This document shows positions 15,864 through 16,093 of a stretch of DNA of 16,093 bases, in pieces. Within the stretch, counting starts at the first letter, position 1. Every line of letters starts with the position of its first letter. The DNA is from JAHJQQ01 sp032907525 (GTDB lineage: Bacteria > Pseudomonadota > Gammaproteobacteria > Thiohalobacterales > Thiohalobacteraceae). A program made the position numbers and the translations under genes. Location: positions 1 through 16,093 of the forward strand of contig JAJJPM010000089.1 of assembly GCA_032907525.1 (NCBI GenBank), read 5' to 3'. The notes under the pieces were generated by a model that saw only the letters and a list, made by a program, of their open reading frames with translations, had not been told where the DNA came from and did no database searches.

Positions 15864-15918
15864 CCGGAGGCCCGAGTAACGAGCACGCCGCGTGCTCCGA
15901 TGCTTGAATACCGCAGCG
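15864..15918. repeat. 55-bp direct repeat, copy 1
   Basis: This copy is identical over 55 nt to 16039-16093, with a 175-bp period. It contains a small hairpin, GAGCACG CCG CGTGCTC, and a GGCC-type stem overlaps its 5' edge. It lies in a gene-free 513-bp right end. Confidence 0.9.
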
Positions 15919-15948
15919 TCGAAACAGCGGATGAAAGACCAGGTTCCC

Positions 15949-15970
15949 GGAGAGGTGTCCGAGCGGTTGA
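15949..15970 (+). pseudogene. tRNA-Ser 5'-end-like fragment (acceptor strand and part of D arm)
   Basis: GGAGAGGTGTCC followed by GAGCGGTTGA matches, from memory, the first 22 nt of gammaproteobacterial tRNA-Ser(GGA)-type genes. After that the sequence leaves the tRNA pattern: no anticodon arm, variable arm, T arm (GGTTCGAATCC) or closing CCTCTCC acceptor strand follows before the window ends. It is either a truncated copy made by a repeat or integration event, or an interrupted gene whose rest lies beyond the window. Confidence 0.5.
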
Positions 15971-16038
15971 GCCGAGGCGCAGCCGAGACAACGCCGGAGC
16001 GCAGCGGAGGCGGCCCCGACTGAAAGGAGGGGCGAGGG

Positions 16039-16093
16039 CCGGAGGCCCGAGTAACGAGCACGCCGCGTGCTCCGATGCTTGAATACCGCAGCG
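16039..16093. repeat. 55-bp direct repeat, copy 2 (runs to window edge)
   Basis: Exact repeat of 15864-15918. It stops only because the window stops, so the full repeat may be longer or tandem with a 175-bp unit that includes the tRNA-Ser-like fragment. Sequence between the copies is rich in GCGCAGCCGAG/GAGCGCAGCGGAG-like words with no coding support. Confidence 0.9.

Noticed and set aside
15765..16061. 98-codon minus-strand open frame over the right-end repeats
   Set aside because: It translates the repeat and the antisense of the tRNA-Ser-like fragment; there is no start signal or domain.

Overview
The window reads as a chromosomal segment from a GC-rich Gammaproteobacterium. The indicators are a PA2779/PA2778-type gene pair, an RTX protein with a type I secretion C-terminus of the gammaproteobacterial kind, and intergenic palindromes built from CACGGAA units. 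A Chromatiales/Ectothiorhodospiraceae-like host is my guess from these features; nothing in the window fixes the species.

Layout. Bases 3-6416 (+) hold a giant secreted RTX protein whose N-terminus carries a GHSLGG lipase-type nucleophile elbow; its 5' end lies outside the window. Next comes a two-gene + strand unit. 6581-6973 encodes a PA2779-family exported small membrane protein, and 6973-7914 encodes a PA2778-family C39-like cysteine-peptidase lipoprotein with TPRs, joined by a TGATG overlap. A second PA2779 paralogue (8213-8623, -) faces them across a repeat-filled gap. Then comes a 12-TM ATP/ADP-translocase-like (Npt/Tlc) transporter (8915-10204, -). It is transcribed divergently, with a very short gap, from an exported class A beta-lactamase-fold serine hydrolase (10236-11201, +). 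That hydrolase converges on, and overlaps by 110 bp, a second and divergent beta-lactamase-fold protein (11092-12387, -). Upstream of the latter on the same strand is a large exported protein (12614-15580, -) with a phosphohistidine swivel domain followed by a PPDK-type ATP-grasp domain, the domain order of glucan water dikinases. The right end (15581-16093) has no convincing gene. It holds hairpins, a 55-bp perfect direct repeat and a 5' fragment resembling tRNA-Ser.

Most predicted products are exported or membrane-bound: secreted RTX hydrolase, lipoprotein peptidase, small membrane proteins, periplasmic hydrolases, an exported dikinase-like protein and a transporter. The theme is the cell envelope, but no known pathway ties the genes together.

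The most distinctive non-coding feature is a family of intergenic palindromes at 7933-8130, 8649-8859 and 12411-12631. Their inner arms are short arrays of CACGGAA or CACGAAA spaced 9-10 nt apart, about one helical turn. At two loci the inner arms sit inside a second, unrelated pair of inverted arms. One such outer arm supplies the stop codon of the dikinase-like gene. Another lies between a possible CRP-type promoter and the second PA2779 gene.
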